Notes under the pieces: model-generated
Told to the model about the DNA's origin: nothing
Seen by the model: only the letters and a program-made list of their open reading frames with translations
Database searches by the model: none
Part shown: positions 16,442-26,389 of the stretch, in pieces
Numbering within the stretch: position 1 is the stretch's first letter
Layout: every line of letters starts with the position of its first letter
Origin: Pontibacillus chungwhensis BH030062
Lineage (GTDB): Bacteria; Bacillota; Bacilli; Bacillales; BH030062
DNA length: 64,000 nucleotides
NCBI RefSeq assembly: GCF_000770675.1
Contig: NZ_AVBG01000005.1
Location: forward strand, 164,593-228,592
Direction of reading: 5' to 3'
Translations under genes and position numbers: made by a program

Positions 16442-16455
16442 TGTAAGCGTTTCGA
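16442..16455. promoter_or_regulatory. CcpA cre-like site upstream of pgi
   Basis: TGTAAGCGTTTCGA agrees with about 12 of 14 positions of the cre consensus TGWAANCGNTNWCA. Its first half is the inverted partner of CGCTTACA at 16412-16419. It is about 40 bases before the pgi start. Confidence 0.35.
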
Positions 16456-16494
16456 TAAAGTGAAGTTTAGAAAGATAAGTTGGAGGGATACATA

Positions 16495-17847
16495 ATGACT
16501 CACATTCGTTTTGATTATGAAAAAGCATTACCATTCTTTGGTGAACATGAATTAACGAATATAAAAGAAACTGTAAAGCTAGCGCACCATTCTTTACACA
16601 ATAAAACAGGTGCTGGGAACGATTTCTTAGGTTGGTTAGACCTTCCTGAACAATATGACAAAGAAGAGTTCTCTCGTATTCAAAAGGCGGCAGAAAAGAT
16701 TAAATCAGACTCTGATGTTTTACTTGTTGTCGGTATTGGAGGATCCTATCTAGGTGCTCGTGCGGCGTTGGAAATGTTAAACCATTCGTTTTATAATGAA
16801 CTGTCTAAAGATCAGCGTGAAACACCACAAGTCTTTTTCGTAGGGAATAGCATCAGTGCTCCATACGTTAACGACCTATTTGACGCAATCAAGGACAAGG
16901 ACGTTTCTATAAACGTTATTTCAAAGAGTGGTACAACAACTGAACCTGCTATTGCTTTCCGAATTTTCCGTGAGTTCTTGGAGAACAAGTACGGTAAAGA
17001 AGAAGCGCGTAAGCGTATTTATGCGACAACAGATAAGCAAAAAGGTGCACTTAAAACGTTAGCATCGGAAGAGGGTTATGAAAGTTTCGTTATCCCAGAT
17101 GATGTTGGTGGCCGTTTCTCTGTACTTACTGCTGTTGGACTTCTTCCTATTGCTGCAAGTGGCATTAACATTCAAGAAATGATGGAAGGCGCTCAGCTTG
17201 CTCAACAACAGTTAAGTGAAGAGGATCTTGAGAAGAACCCGGCTTATCAATATGCAGCAGTACGTAATGCTCTATATAGTAAAGGTAAAACCATTGAGAT
17301 GCTTGTAAACTATGAGCCAGCTCTTCAATACTTTGCTGAGTGGTGGAAGCAGTTATTCGGAGAAAGTGAAGGAAAAGATCAAAAAGGAATTTTCCCATCT
17401 TCCGCTAACTTCTCGACTGATCTTCACTCAATGGGTCAATATGTTCAGGATGGTCGTCGTGATTTGTTTGAAACCGTTCTTCATGTTGAAGAACCTAAGA
17501 GTGATGTGACGATTAAAGAAGACGAGCAGAACCTGGATGGATTGAACTACCTTGCAGGAGAGACAATTGATTTTGTGAACGAGAAAGCTTATGAGGGAAC
17601 TATGCTTGCTCATACAGACGGAGAGGTTCCAAATCTAATTGTTCATGTTCCAAAATTAGATGCATATACATTCGGTTATATGGTTTACTTCTTCGAAAAA
17701 GCATGTGCTATTAGTGGCTACCTTCTAGGGGTCAATCCATTTGACCAGCCTGGTGTAGAAGCGTATAAGAAGAATATGTTCGCTTTACTTGGTAAGCCAG
17801 GATTTGAAGCTCAAAAAGCAGAACTAGAACAACGTTTGAACAAATAA
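16495..17847 (+). CDS. pgi: Glucose-6-phosphate isomerase
   Basis: A 450-residue glycolytic enzyme converting glucose 6-phosphate and fructose 6-phosphate. The start ATG 16495 has TTGGAGGG upstream. An in-frame TTG at 16480 is itself part of that ribosome site and is rejected. Family motifs: [15 protein letters not shown] (about 79-93), [16 protein letters not shown] (about 141-156), [15 protein letters not shown] (about 202-216) and [15 protein letters not shown] (about 407-421). The length matches B. subtilis Pgi. A cre-like element upstream hints at carbon control. Confidence 0.96.
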   Translation: MTHIRFDYEKALPFFGEHELTNIKETVKLAHHSLHNKTGAGNDFLGWLDLPEQYDKEEFSRIQKAAEKIKSDSDVLLVVGIGGSYLGARAALEMLNHSFYNELSKDQRETPQVFFVGNSISAPYVNDLFDAIKDKDVSINVISKSGTTTEPAIAFRIFREFLENKYGKEEARKRIYATTDKQKGALKTLASEEGYESFVIPDDVGGRFSVLTAVGLLPIAASGINIQEMMEGAQLAQQQLSEEDLEKNPAYQYAAVRNALYSKGKTIEMLVNYEPALQYFAEWWKQLFGESEGKDQKGIFPSSANFSTDLHSMGQYVQDGRRDLFETVLHVEEPKSDVTIKEDEQNLDGLNYLAGETIDFVNEKAYEGTMLAHTDGEVPNLIVHVPKLDAYTFGYMVYFFEKACAISGYLLGVNPFDQPGVEAYKKNMFALLGKPGFEAQKAELEQRLNK

Positions 17848-17867
17848 GATTAAATGATGAAGTTGTG

Positions 17868-17902
17868 AACGAGCACCGATTGAGGTGCTCGTTTTTTTTT
17901 TT
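17868..17902 (+). terminator. Rho-independent terminator after pgi
   Basis: ACGAGCACC (17869-17877) pairs with GGTGCTCGT (17884-17892), then eleven more T residues. Confidence 0.9.
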
Positions 17903-17935
17903 GGTGGAAATAGTGCAGGGGGTGGGTGGTGCTTA

Positions 17936-18175
17936 TTGGCTCAAGTCTTGGAAAGAAGGGCGCGTAGCTGGGAATTGACTCAAGTTGGGGGGGGGGAGCG
18001 GCTCGTCTAGAGGATGAAGTGGCTCAAGTTAGTAGGAACTGGCTCAAGCAGGTGGTGAAATGACTCAACATTCGGCAAAATTGACTCAAGTCGTTCGAAT
18101 TCCAGCTCAGGTTATCAGGGAGTGACTCAAGTTAGGTGATGCCGCCTCAAGATTCATCAAAAGCGGCTCAAGTGT
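17936..18175. repeat. Helically phased array of GRCTCAAGT motifs
   Basis: The core CTCAA (or one-base variants) begins at 17940, 17979, 18002, 18023, 18043, 18064, 18085, 18106, 18126, 18146 and 18167. From 18002 on the step is 20-21 bases, close to two turns of B-DNA; the first gap of 39 is about two steps. The core is usually TGACTCAAGT or GGCTCAAGT, and the 11-12 bases between cores vary freely. A run of ten G residues (17987-17996) interrupts the array. No frame stays open, since 20-base steps shift the reading frame. The array fills the spacer between the pgi terminator and the terminator of the next gene. Confidence 0.85.
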
Positions 18176-18224
18176 AAGGAGCCTTATATGGAACAAATCA
18201 ACACTAAACAATAACGGAGCCTAT

Positions 18225-18256
18225 AAAAAAAGGAGGATCCGATTAGGGTCCTCCTT
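18225..18256 (-). terminator. Terminator for the 3-hydroxybutyrate dehydrogenase gene
   Basis: On the minus strand AGGAGGACCC pairs with GGATCCTCCT (one wobble) and is followed by seven T residues. Confidence 0.85.
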
Positions 18257-18275
18257 TTCTATATATATCAGTGAG

Positions 18276-19052
18276 TTACTGAGCTGTATACCCGCCGTCA
18301 ATGACAATCGCTTGTCCTGTTACACTTTTCGCTTTTTCACTAGATAGGAACATTGCGTAGTCTGCAATTTCTTCTACCTGAAGTAGGCGTTTTTGTGGAA
18401 CGAGCGGATAGATCACTTCTTCTAGTACTTTTTCTAATTCGACACCGCGTGATTTTGCAAGGTCTTCCATTTGACCTCTTACTAATGGTGTGTCTACATA
18501 GCCTGGAGCAATGGCGTTAACTGTGATGCCGTGTTCTGCGCCTTCTAGGGCAGAGACTTTAGATAAGCCAATTACACCGTGTTTAGCACTGTTATATGCA
18601 GCTTTACCACTAAAGCCAATTAATCCATTGATGGAAGCCATATTAAGAATACGGCCGTATCCTTGTTCCTTCATGATTGGAAATGCTTTTTTCGTAGCGA
18701 TAAATGGTGCTGTAAGCATAATATCTTGCATTAAGCGGAATTTGTCTGTTGGGAATTCTTCGATTGGAGATACGTGTTGAAGCCCTGCGTTGTTAATAAG
18801 AACGTCAAGACGGCCGTAAGTTTCAACAGCCTTATCAATAGCAGCTTCGATTTCTTCTTCACTTGTTACGTCAGCTTTTACGCCAATCGCGTTTAAACCT
18901 TTTTCTGTAAGAGAATTTGCTGCTTCTTGTACACCTTCATCATTTACATCGGAAAGTACAACTTTTGCTCCATTTTCAGCAAATGTTTCCCCGATTTCGT
19001 AACCAATACCTCGTGCAGCTCCTGTAATAAATACTACTTGGTTTTCAACCAT
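18276..19052 (-). CDS. 3-hydroxybutyrate dehydrogenase (SDR family), copy 1
   Basis: A 258-residue NAD-dependent short-chain dehydrogenase. The Rossmann motif TGAARGIG is at residues 10-17, NNAG at 87-90, the catalytic Ser in MASINGL (about 140) and YNSAKHG (about 153-159). The stretch LNMASINGLIGFSGKAAYNS and the PLVPQKRLLQVEEIADY region are typical of 3-hydroxybutyrate dehydrogenases such as B. subtilis YxjF. It oxidises 3-hydroxybutyrate to acetoacetate. It is divergent from a GntP-family permease at 19358, a likely uptake partner. A close paralogue is at 46948. No CoA-transferase (scoAB) is nearby. Confidence 0.85.
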   Translation of the reverse strand: MVENQVVFITGAARGIGYEIGETFAENGAKVVLSDVNDEGVQEAANSLTEKGLNAIGVKADVTSEEEIEAAIDKAVETYGRLDVLINNAGLQHVSPIEEFPTDKFRLMQDIMLTAPFIATKKAFPIMKEQGYGRILNMASINGLIGFSGKAAYNSAKHGVIGLSKVSALEGAEHGITVNAIAPGYVDTPLVRGQMEDLAKSRGVELEKVLEEVIYPLVPQKRLLQVEEIADYAMFLSSEKAKSVTGQAIVIDGGYTAQ

Positions 19053-19357
19053 GATTGTTTCCTCCCCAATTCAATGTATTTTTCAATTCAATTAGAATGA
19101 TCGTCCTTTTACGATCTAAAGAAATTATAAGTTAGTTGCACAATCAACTCAAAAATTTTGATTAAGATGAAAATACGCATAATTTTCTTTATTTTAGCAA
19201 CAAAAAGAATTTTTGAGATCAAAGCATATCGCTGGAAATAAGGGTTTGATAGGATTTAGGATTATCTTGGAGTAATATAGGGTAATTCTCTGTATTGATT
19301 TTTTATGGAATTATATCTAAAAAAATTAACAAAAAATGAAAGAGGAGGTCGAAAAGC

Positions 19358-20641
19358 GTGTTTGCAATTATTGTAGGTTTAATTGCCTTAATGGTGATGG
19401 CGTACTTAGGTTGGTCCATTTTGTGGATCGCTCCTGTGGCAGCAGCTATAGTCGCATTACTTTCTGGCATGGATATTTACACAGCTTTTACATCTGACTT
19501 TATGTCTGGATTTGCGTCATTTGCAAGAGATTTCTTCCCGGTGTTCCTATTTGGTGCTGTATTCGGGAAATTGATGGAGGTTACTGGAAGCGCGAGAACG
19601 GTAGCTTCTTTTCTCTCTAAGATCGTCGGAAAAGAGAGAGCTATTTTAGGGGTGCTTTTAGGTGCTGCGATTCTTACATACGGAGGAGTTAGTCTTTTCG
19701 TTGTTGTTTTTGTTATGTATCCTTTAGCATTGAATTTATTTAGGGAGGCTAACATTAGCCGTAAAGTAATACCCGGAACGATTGTTCTTGGAGCTTTCAC
19801 ATTTACGATGACGGCATTACCGGGAACAGCACAAGTGCAAAACTATATCCCAACACAGTTCTTTAATACGACTATGATGGCAGCTCCGATTATGGGAATT
19901 GTAACAGGTCTTATTATGGCTGTAGGGGGATACTTCTATCTGTCTTACCGTGCTAATAAGTTAACTAAAGCAGGCGAAGGATTTACGGAGCCAGGTGGTG
20001 AAGAAAAGAAAGAAGAAGAGGAGGGCAAGGATCCAAACGTTTTCCTTTCTTTCTTACCCCTTCTAGCTGTTGTGATCTCTATAAACGTAATGAATTTAGA
20101 AATGCTTAGCGCACTTTTAATCGGAATTGTACTCACATTTATACTGAACTTTAAAGCTTTCAAGAAGTTCACGGGTGCTATGAATGATGGCGCTAAAGGA
20201 GCGGTTACAGCCGTTGTAAATACCGGTGCGGCTGTTGGGTTCGGTGCTGTAGTGAAGAATGCTCCTGCGTTTCCAGCTATTAAAGAGGCTTTATTAAATA
20301 TCAAAGGTGGTCTTACCATTTCTGATGCATTGTCCACACAAGTTCTGGCCATGATTACAGGGTCAGCTTCAGGTGGTATGAACATCACATTAAATGCACT
20401 TGGGTCAGAATACTACCAGCAAGCATTAGAGATGGGGTTAAATCCTGAGATTTTACACCGTGTTACAGCATTAGCTTCTGGGGCGTCTATTTTGCCTCAT
20501 AATGGTGCCCTTTTGACTGTCTTTGCCATTACGGGAATGACTCACAAGGATTCATACAAGGATATATTCTTTGTAGGGCTACTCATTCCATTTATCGCAA
20601 CCGTAGTAGGTATTCTTATGTCTTACGTAGGCCTTGTATAA
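19358..20641 (+). CDS. GntP-family permease, probably for 3-hydroxybutyrate, copy 1
   Basis: A 427-residue integral membrane protein with about 11-12 hydrophobic segments and a charged central loop (about 206-224, rich in Glu and Lys). Start GTG 19358 with GAGGAGG upstream. GntP-like motifs include LTYGGVSLFVVVFVMYPLA (about 106-124), GAFTFTMTALPGTAQVQNYI (about 147-166), ITGSASGGMNI (about 333-343) and LPHNGAL (about 377-383). The best guide to substrate is the divergent hydroxybutyrate dehydrogenase, as with YxjC/YxjF of B. subtilis. A paralogue is at 48311. The 305-base spacer 19053-19357 is AT-rich and shows no sigma-54 or other site that I can support. Confidence 0.82.
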   Translation: MFAIIVGLIALMVMAYLGWSILWIAPVAAAIVALLSGMDIYTAFTSDFMSGFASFARDFFPVFLFGAVFGKLMEVTGSARTVASFLSKIVGKERAILGVLLGAAILTYGGVSLFVVVFVMYPLALNLFREANISRKVIPGTIVLGAFTFTMTALPGTAQVQNYIPTQFFNTTMMAAPIMGIVTGLIMAVGGYFYLSYRANKLTKAGEGFTEPGGEEKKEEEEGKDPNVFLSFLPLLAVVISINVMNLEMLSALLIGIVLTFILNFKAFKKFTGAMNDGAKGAVTAVVNTGAAVGFGAVVKNAPAFPAIKEALLNIKGGLTISDALSTQVLAMITGSASGGMNITLNALGSEYYQQALEMGLNPEILHRVTALASGASILPHNGALLTVFAITGMTHKDSYKDIFFVGLLIPFIATVVGILMSYVGLV

Positions 20642-20656
20642 ATTGTGGAAAAGGTG

Positions 20657-20690
20657 AAACGGCCCCCTATTCAATAGGGGGCCGTTTTTT
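20657..20690 (+). terminator. Rho-independent terminator after the first GntP gene
   Basis: AAACGGCCCCCTATT pairs with AATAGGGGGCCGTTT and is followed by T residues. Confidence 0.92.
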
Positions 20691-20761
20691 ATTCATCTCT
20701 TCTGTGCATATCGGCTGATTGGGTTGGGGTAAGCTAAGGAAAAAGAAAGGCGGGAGATAAA

Positions 20762-21166
20762 ATGATTCCGATTCCTTCTGAGATACAAGGGCAAGTTTTT
20801 TCGTTATTTGATCTTGAGCAGAAACTAAAACCCCGTGGATACGATATTGGTGGTAACTGGGATTATGACCATGGCTCGTTTGATTATAAGATCTCTGATG
20901 AGGTGGGGTATCAGTTCTTGAGAGTTCCCTTTTCCGTTGTAAATGGTCAGCTAGACGATAAGGAGGTTACAGTAAGGCTTGGTGAGCCATATTTACTGTC
21001 TCATAAATACCAAAGAGGTCTGGACGACAATGTGCACGTTGGTAACTTCAGTGCATCCTTTGATCAATTCTCTGAACCTCAAGACCCTGATGCAGAGTTC
21101 CCTGAAGAATATATCGATACTGGGAAAGAGCTTGTCGAAGAACTAGAACGGATTTTACTCACTTAA
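20762..21166 (+). CDS. yugN: YugN-like family protein
   Basis: A 134-residue soluble protein of unknown function. It begins MIPIPSEIQGQVFSLFDLEQ and contains GGNWDYDHGSFDYK (about 30-43) and FLRVPFSVVNGQLD (about 52-65), as I recall for the YugN-like family. The last 12 bases overlap the 3' end of the convergent yugO. yugN beside yugO, near pgi, is the B. subtilis arrangement. A purine-rich GGCGGGAG precedes ATG 20762. Confidence 0.85.
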   Translation: MIPIPSEIQGQVFSLFDLEQKLKPRGYDIGGNWDYDHGSFDYKISDEVGYQFLRVPFSVVNGQLDDKEVTVRLGEPYLLSHKYQRGLDDNVHVGNFSASFDQFSEPQDPDAEFPEEYIDTGKELVEELERILLT

Positions 21167-22165
21167 ATTCGAGAGGACGATAAGGTGATCATCCTTTTTT
21201 AAAATGGATTGAGACGGAGGGTTAATGAAAAGCTCTCCGTTTTGTTCCATTCCCAACAACAGTTCTTCTTGTTCTAAAAAGGATAACGCACAGTACTTAA
21301 AGGTTTCTCCTACCATTTGATCTGGAACAATTATTTGTTTATATTGCTGGGAGGAAAGTTGAGCTACAAGTGTATCAAATGGTTTAATGTGTGCTTCACG
21401 ATATAATTCATGGAAAAACAATGTACTCATGAAATCATTTGAACGTATGACCGTGTCAGCTCCAGCTCTTCTTGCGTTGGTGACTTGATTCTTTAACAAG
21501 ATCTCAGTGATGATAAATAAATCAGGGTTCATGCCCCTTGCTGCTACGGTTGTAAGAATGCTGATTTGGTCGGCCTGGTGCTCTTCTTTAGATGGGTCTG
21601 ACGTGATAATCATGCAACGTGCATCGGATATACGTGCTTTCTTCAGTGTTTTGTCTTCAGAAGCATCCCCATTAACATAATGCAGCTTATATTCCTGATA
21701 CCCTAATTGATCTAATGATTTATCAATGAGTACGATATTCTCCTCATCTATATAATCTGTAATCATATTGAGTAATTGTTTCGTTCTTTCATTCCAGCCA
21801 ACGATAATAATATGATTGCTTCCTCTATAATCTACTTTTCCCTCTGAGAGGTTTCGTTCATATTTGACAGTAGATGCAGATACTGTTGCCATATAAAAGG
21901 TAACAAGGCCACCTCCGGCAATTATAAGAAAGATGCCTATTACTCTGCCGAAGATCGATAATGGAACGTAATCCCCGTACCCTACGGTAGAGCCTGTAAT
22001 GACTGCCCACCAAATCCCGTCAAAAACGGTTGGGAAGGCATCAGGTTCCACCCAATGGACGACAGCTCCGAAGAAAATCATAAAAAAGGCGACCGTCAGA
22101 AGCAACCTAAGGAAGACTGGTGTTCTGAAATACCATTGAATGGCTTGGTGTAAATGGACCTTCAT
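21155..22165 (-). CDS. yugO: YugO-like potassium channel with RCK domain
   Basis: A 336-residue two-helix K+ channel. The first membrane helix is at about residues 20-38. A pore loop carries the filter TVGYG (60-64, within TGSTVGYGDYVP), and the second helix is at about 70-92. From about 112 a cytosolic RCK/TrkA_N domain starts (NHIIIVGWNERTKQLL) and a TrkA_C-like end follows. In B. subtilis YugO releases K+ in biofilm electrical signalling and is co-expressed with mstX. No mstX-like gene precedes it here. Its 3' end overlaps yugN by 12 bases. Confidence 0.88.
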   Translation of the reverse strand: MKVHLHQAIQWYFRTPVFLRLLLTVAFFMIFFGAVVHWVEPDAFPTVFDGIWWAVITGSTVGYGDYVPLSIFGRVIGIFLIIAGGGLVTFYMATVSASTVKYERNLSEGKVDYRGSNHIIIVGWNERTKQLLNMITDYIDEENIVLIDKSLDQLGYQEYKLHYVNGDASEDKTLKKARISDARCMIITSDPSKEEHQADQISILTTVAARGMNPDLFIITEILLKNQVTNARRAGADTVIRSNDFMSTLFFHELYREAHIKPFDTLVAQLSSQQYKQIIVPDQMVGETFKYCALSFLEQEELLLGMEQNGELFINPPSQSILKKDDHLIVLSNLSE

Positions 22166-22249
22166 ACGAAACCTCCGCTTTTTTCTACCAGTATGCCCAG
22201 AAATTATTTATTTTATAAGAGATGTTCAACATTAGAATGGTACGCGAAA

Positions 22250-22281
22250 TAAAAAAAAGAACCTATATAAATAGGTTCTTT
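22250..22281 (-). terminator. Terminator for the VOC gene
   Basis: On the minus strand AAGAACCTAT pairs with ATAGGTTCTT and is followed by a run of T residues. It touches the stop codon. Confidence 0.82.
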
Positions 22282-22673
22282 TAACACGTTTTTTCTTCAT
22301 TTGCATTTTCCTTCACTTCAGCTAACTCATGAACATTACCAAAAGGGTCACTAAACGCAATGCGTTCTCCATCCGGGAACCATACAGGCTCTTCGTTATA
22401 AAAGCGCACACCACGTTCTTTCAAATCCTTCATGGTAGCGCGAATGTTTTCAACTTCAAACGTAATAATGGTAGATGCTTCTTTCCAGATCTCAATATCT
22501 GTGTCGCGTTCTGTTTTGTGAAGTGTTAACCGAATGTTTTGATCGTGTAATAGGTCTATACAAGTAGGATAGTTATCATGTTCACTCGATTTCTTTAAAT
22601 CTAGCACTTCATTGTACCATTGTATGGCGAAGTCCAGATCGCTTACGTAAATATTAATTGCACATATATTCAA
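22281..22673 (-). CDS. VOC-superfamily (glyoxalase/bleomycin resistance-like) protein
   Basis: A 130-residue protein with one VOC module: an N-terminal beta-alpha-beta unit (INIYVSDLDFAIQWYNEVLD, about 6-25), the second half (ITFEVENIRATMKDLKERGV, about 69-88), and a metal-site end SDPFGNVHELAEV (about 108-120). The family includes lyases, dioxygenases and antibiotic-binding proteins, so the substrate cannot be stated. A good ribosome site (AGGAGGCG) is upstream of ATG 22673. It has its own terminator. Confidence 0.8.
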   Translation of the reverse strand: MNICAINIYVSDLDFAIQWYNEVLDLKKSSEHDNYPTCIDLLHDQNIRLTLHKTERDTDIEIWKEASTIITFEVENIRATMKDLKERGVRFYNEEPVWFPDGERIAFSDPFGNVHELAEVKENANEEKTC

Positions 22674-22780
22674 AATAATTCGCCTCCTGAATGTAGTTTG
22701 ATTAGTAGATGATTGAATAGAATAGTTCTTGATGTATATTTAATAGACTTCCCTTTATGGCAAAATCAAAACTCCTCTTG

Positions 22781-22824
22781 AAAACACGAACAATTTATTA
22801 GTTTCTATTAATTATATTCGTGTG
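22781..22824. promoter_or_regulatory. PurR operator-like pair upstream of xpt
   Basis: AAACACGAACAAT (22782-22794) and, inverted, CACACGAATATAA (22824-22812) resemble two PurBoxes (AWWWCCGAACWWT) separated by about 17-18 bases, ending 15 bases before the -35. B. subtilis xpt-pbuX is also under PurR. Confidence 0.6.
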
Positions 22825-22839
22825 AGGGTAAAAAGTGGG

Positions 22840-22868
22840 TTGAATTCTTTGGATTATTCCCCTATAAT
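22840..22868 (+). promoter_or_regulatory. Sigma-A promoter of xpt-pbuX
   Basis: TTGAAT (22840-22845), a 17-base spacer and a perfect TATAAT (22863-22868). It is about 22 bases before the riboswitch aptamer. Confidence 0.8.
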
Positions 22869-22889
22869 TAACCTCAACAAAATATTTCG

Positions 22890-22968
22890 GACGTACTCAT
22901 ATAAAGGCGAGGATATGGCTCGCAAGTTTCTACCAGACTACCGTAAATGGTCTGACTATGAGTATTGC
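22890..22968 (+). promoter_or_regulatory. Guanine-class purine riboswitch aptamer
   Basis: P1 is TACTCAT (22894-22900) with ATGAGTA (22959-22965). The core matches the purine class: GGATATGG, AAGTTTCTACC, ACCGTAAATGGT, then CTGACTATGAGT. The discriminating base in GACTATG is C, which pairs with guanine (adenine-class has T). The P1 3' strand GAGTAT can instead pair with ATACTC (23044-23049) in the loop of the following terminator, giving an antiterminator when guanine is absent. Confidence 0.95.
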
Positions 22969-23023
22969 ATACATTTGTGGAAGTTAGCTTAAAGCTAGCT
23001 CCATTTCTCACTGCTTGTAGAAT

Positions 23024-24987
<1,964 letters not shown>

Positions 24988-24993
24988 AATAGG

Positions 24994-25027
24994 AAAAGAC
25001 CAAATCCCTTGATTTGGTCTTTTTTAT
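24994..25027 (+). terminator. Rho-independent terminator after pbuX
   Basis: AAAAGACCAAATC pairs with GATTTGGTCTTTT across CCTT and runs into T residues. Confidence 0.9.
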
Positions 25028-25125
25028 GGTCTAACAAACTTGTTTGTTTTCATTTGTTCAAGAAAGGTCTGTAATTATGGAGACTCGAAACTGAGAGAAT
25101 GTTCCCGTTAGCTTTAGTTGAGAGT

Positions 25126-25255
25126 AAGGTGGGCCTGGAAACCACTCGCTTTCGTGTGGGGAGCTGGTGAGCCTCCTCAACCGGCGATGCCGGTCTCCGG
25201 GGTCTCACCTAGGCTCTTCACCCCACGGGAGTCTCGCAGTTTCCAGGCCCACCTT
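25126..25255. repeat. Palindromic intergenic repeat, copy 4
   Basis: The arms AAGGTGGGCCTGGAAAC (25126-25142) and GTTTCCAGGCCCACCTT (25239-25255) are perfect 17-base complements. The inner stem is GGTGAG/CTCACC. The apical part CCGGC-GAT-GCCGG is a clear stem. The 5' flank (about 25085-25125, GAGAGAATGTTCCCGTTAGC) recurs at copies 6 and 8. The rest of 25028-25471 holds no supported gene. Confidence 0.9.
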
Positions 25256-25471
25256 TTCATTATTAGAGGGAAGGGAAACAAGCTATCTGATGTGCCAGCG
25301 GTCCCTTACGGCTAAAATATTTCAGCCTATGTGGAATGGTTCAGAGGATAAACCGTGTTCATTTGCATGAAAAGGGCTTGGTGAGGGGCAAGATAGTTGA
25401 CAGTGGAACGTGTTGAGGATAAGATACGAACGTTTGAAATCATCAAGAAGCACATACGTTGGAGGAATACT

Positions 25472-26329
25472 ATGAGCAATACAAATAAAGGAATACTACT
25501 ATTATTAAGCGCGGCTTTCGGATTTGCGATGATGTCTACGTTCGTTAAACTTTCGGGAGACTTACCAGCGGTACAAAAGACGATGTTTCGTAACATTGTT
25601 TCTGCATTTATAGCATTTGGCTTTGTTTTATATCACAAAGAACGATTCTTTGGTAAAAAGGAGAATCAGAAGTACTTAATTTTAAGGTCTTCACTTGGGA
25701 CACTTGGAATGGTGCTCTATTTCTATTCTATTGATCATCTTGTATTGTCAGATGCTGATATGTTGAATAAGCTAAGCCCTTTTCTACTTATTATCTTTTC
25801 GGCACTCTTTCTAAATGAAAAGGCAAGGAAGTTTCAGATTGTCGCAATTATGATTGCTTTTTTAGGCACATTACTTATAATAAAGCCGCAGTTCTCAGTG
25901 GAAACGATTCCTTATATGGCAGGGGTGTCATCGGCTATATTTGCAGCTCTTGCCTATACGGTGCTTCGTTTTTTAGGTGATAAAGAAGAGTATTACACAA
26001 TAGTTTTCTATTTTTCATTCTTTTCGACCGTCGTGTTATTGCCATTTGTGGCATTATTTTATGAGCCGATGTCTCTAGAACAGACCTTATATTTATTATT
26101 GGCTGGTGTCTTTGCGACAGTAGGACAGTTCGGAATCACGCTTGCATATAAATTTGCGCCGGCGAAAGAAATTTCGATCTTTTTCTATACGAATATTTTA
26201 TTTTCAGCGGTAATTAGTATCGTGGTATTTAATCAAGTACCTGATGCATTAAGTTTCCTTGGTTATGCGATTATCTTTGGGGCTTCTTTCTATATGTTTT
26301 GGAAGAATAAAAAGGTTAGAGCGTCCTAG
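25472..26329 (+). CDS. DMT-superfamily (EamA) transporter
   Basis: A 285-residue membrane protein with about ten hydrophobic segments arranged as two EamA halves (about 5-135 and 145-280). Start ATG 25472 follows TTGGAGG; a longer reading from 25397 has no ribosome site. The signature RSSLGTLGMVLYFYSIDHLVLSDA fits the RhaT/YcxC-like drug/metabolite transporters. The substrate cannot be inferred. It is possibly cotranscribed with the M42 peptidase 60 bases downstream. Confidence 0.82.
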   Translation: MSNTNKGILLLLSAAFGFAMMSTFVKLSGDLPAVQKTMFRNIVSAFIAFGFVLYHKERFFGKKENQKYLILRSSLGTLGMVLYFYSIDHLVLSDADMLNKLSPFLLIIFSALFLNEKARKFQIVAIMIAFLGTLLIIKPQFSVETIPYMAGVSSAIFAALAYTVLRFLGDKEEYYTIVFYFSFFSTVVLLPFVALFYEPMSLEQTLYLLLAGVFATVGQFGITLAYKFAPAKEISIFFYTNILFSAVISIVVFNQVPDALSFLGYAIIFGASFYMFWKNKKVRAS

Positions 26330-26389
26330 CATTGGTGTAAGCGCAAGGAAATTGGTAAGATGAAGGAAACAAATAGGGAGGAATAGTGG

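Noticed and set aside
17936..18175. CRISPR array
   Set aside because: The constant part is only about 8-9 bases with 11-12 variable bases; no long direct repeat, leader or cas gene is present.
17936..18175. Heptapeptide-repeat coding region (21 bp = 7 codons)
   Set aside because: Several steps are 20 bases, so the frame shifts, and stops such as the TGA of TGACTCAAG occur.
25118..25370. Two overlapping ORFs near 25.1-25.4 kb
   Set aside because: Both are within palindromic repeat copy 4 and its flank, with no ribosome site and odd composition.
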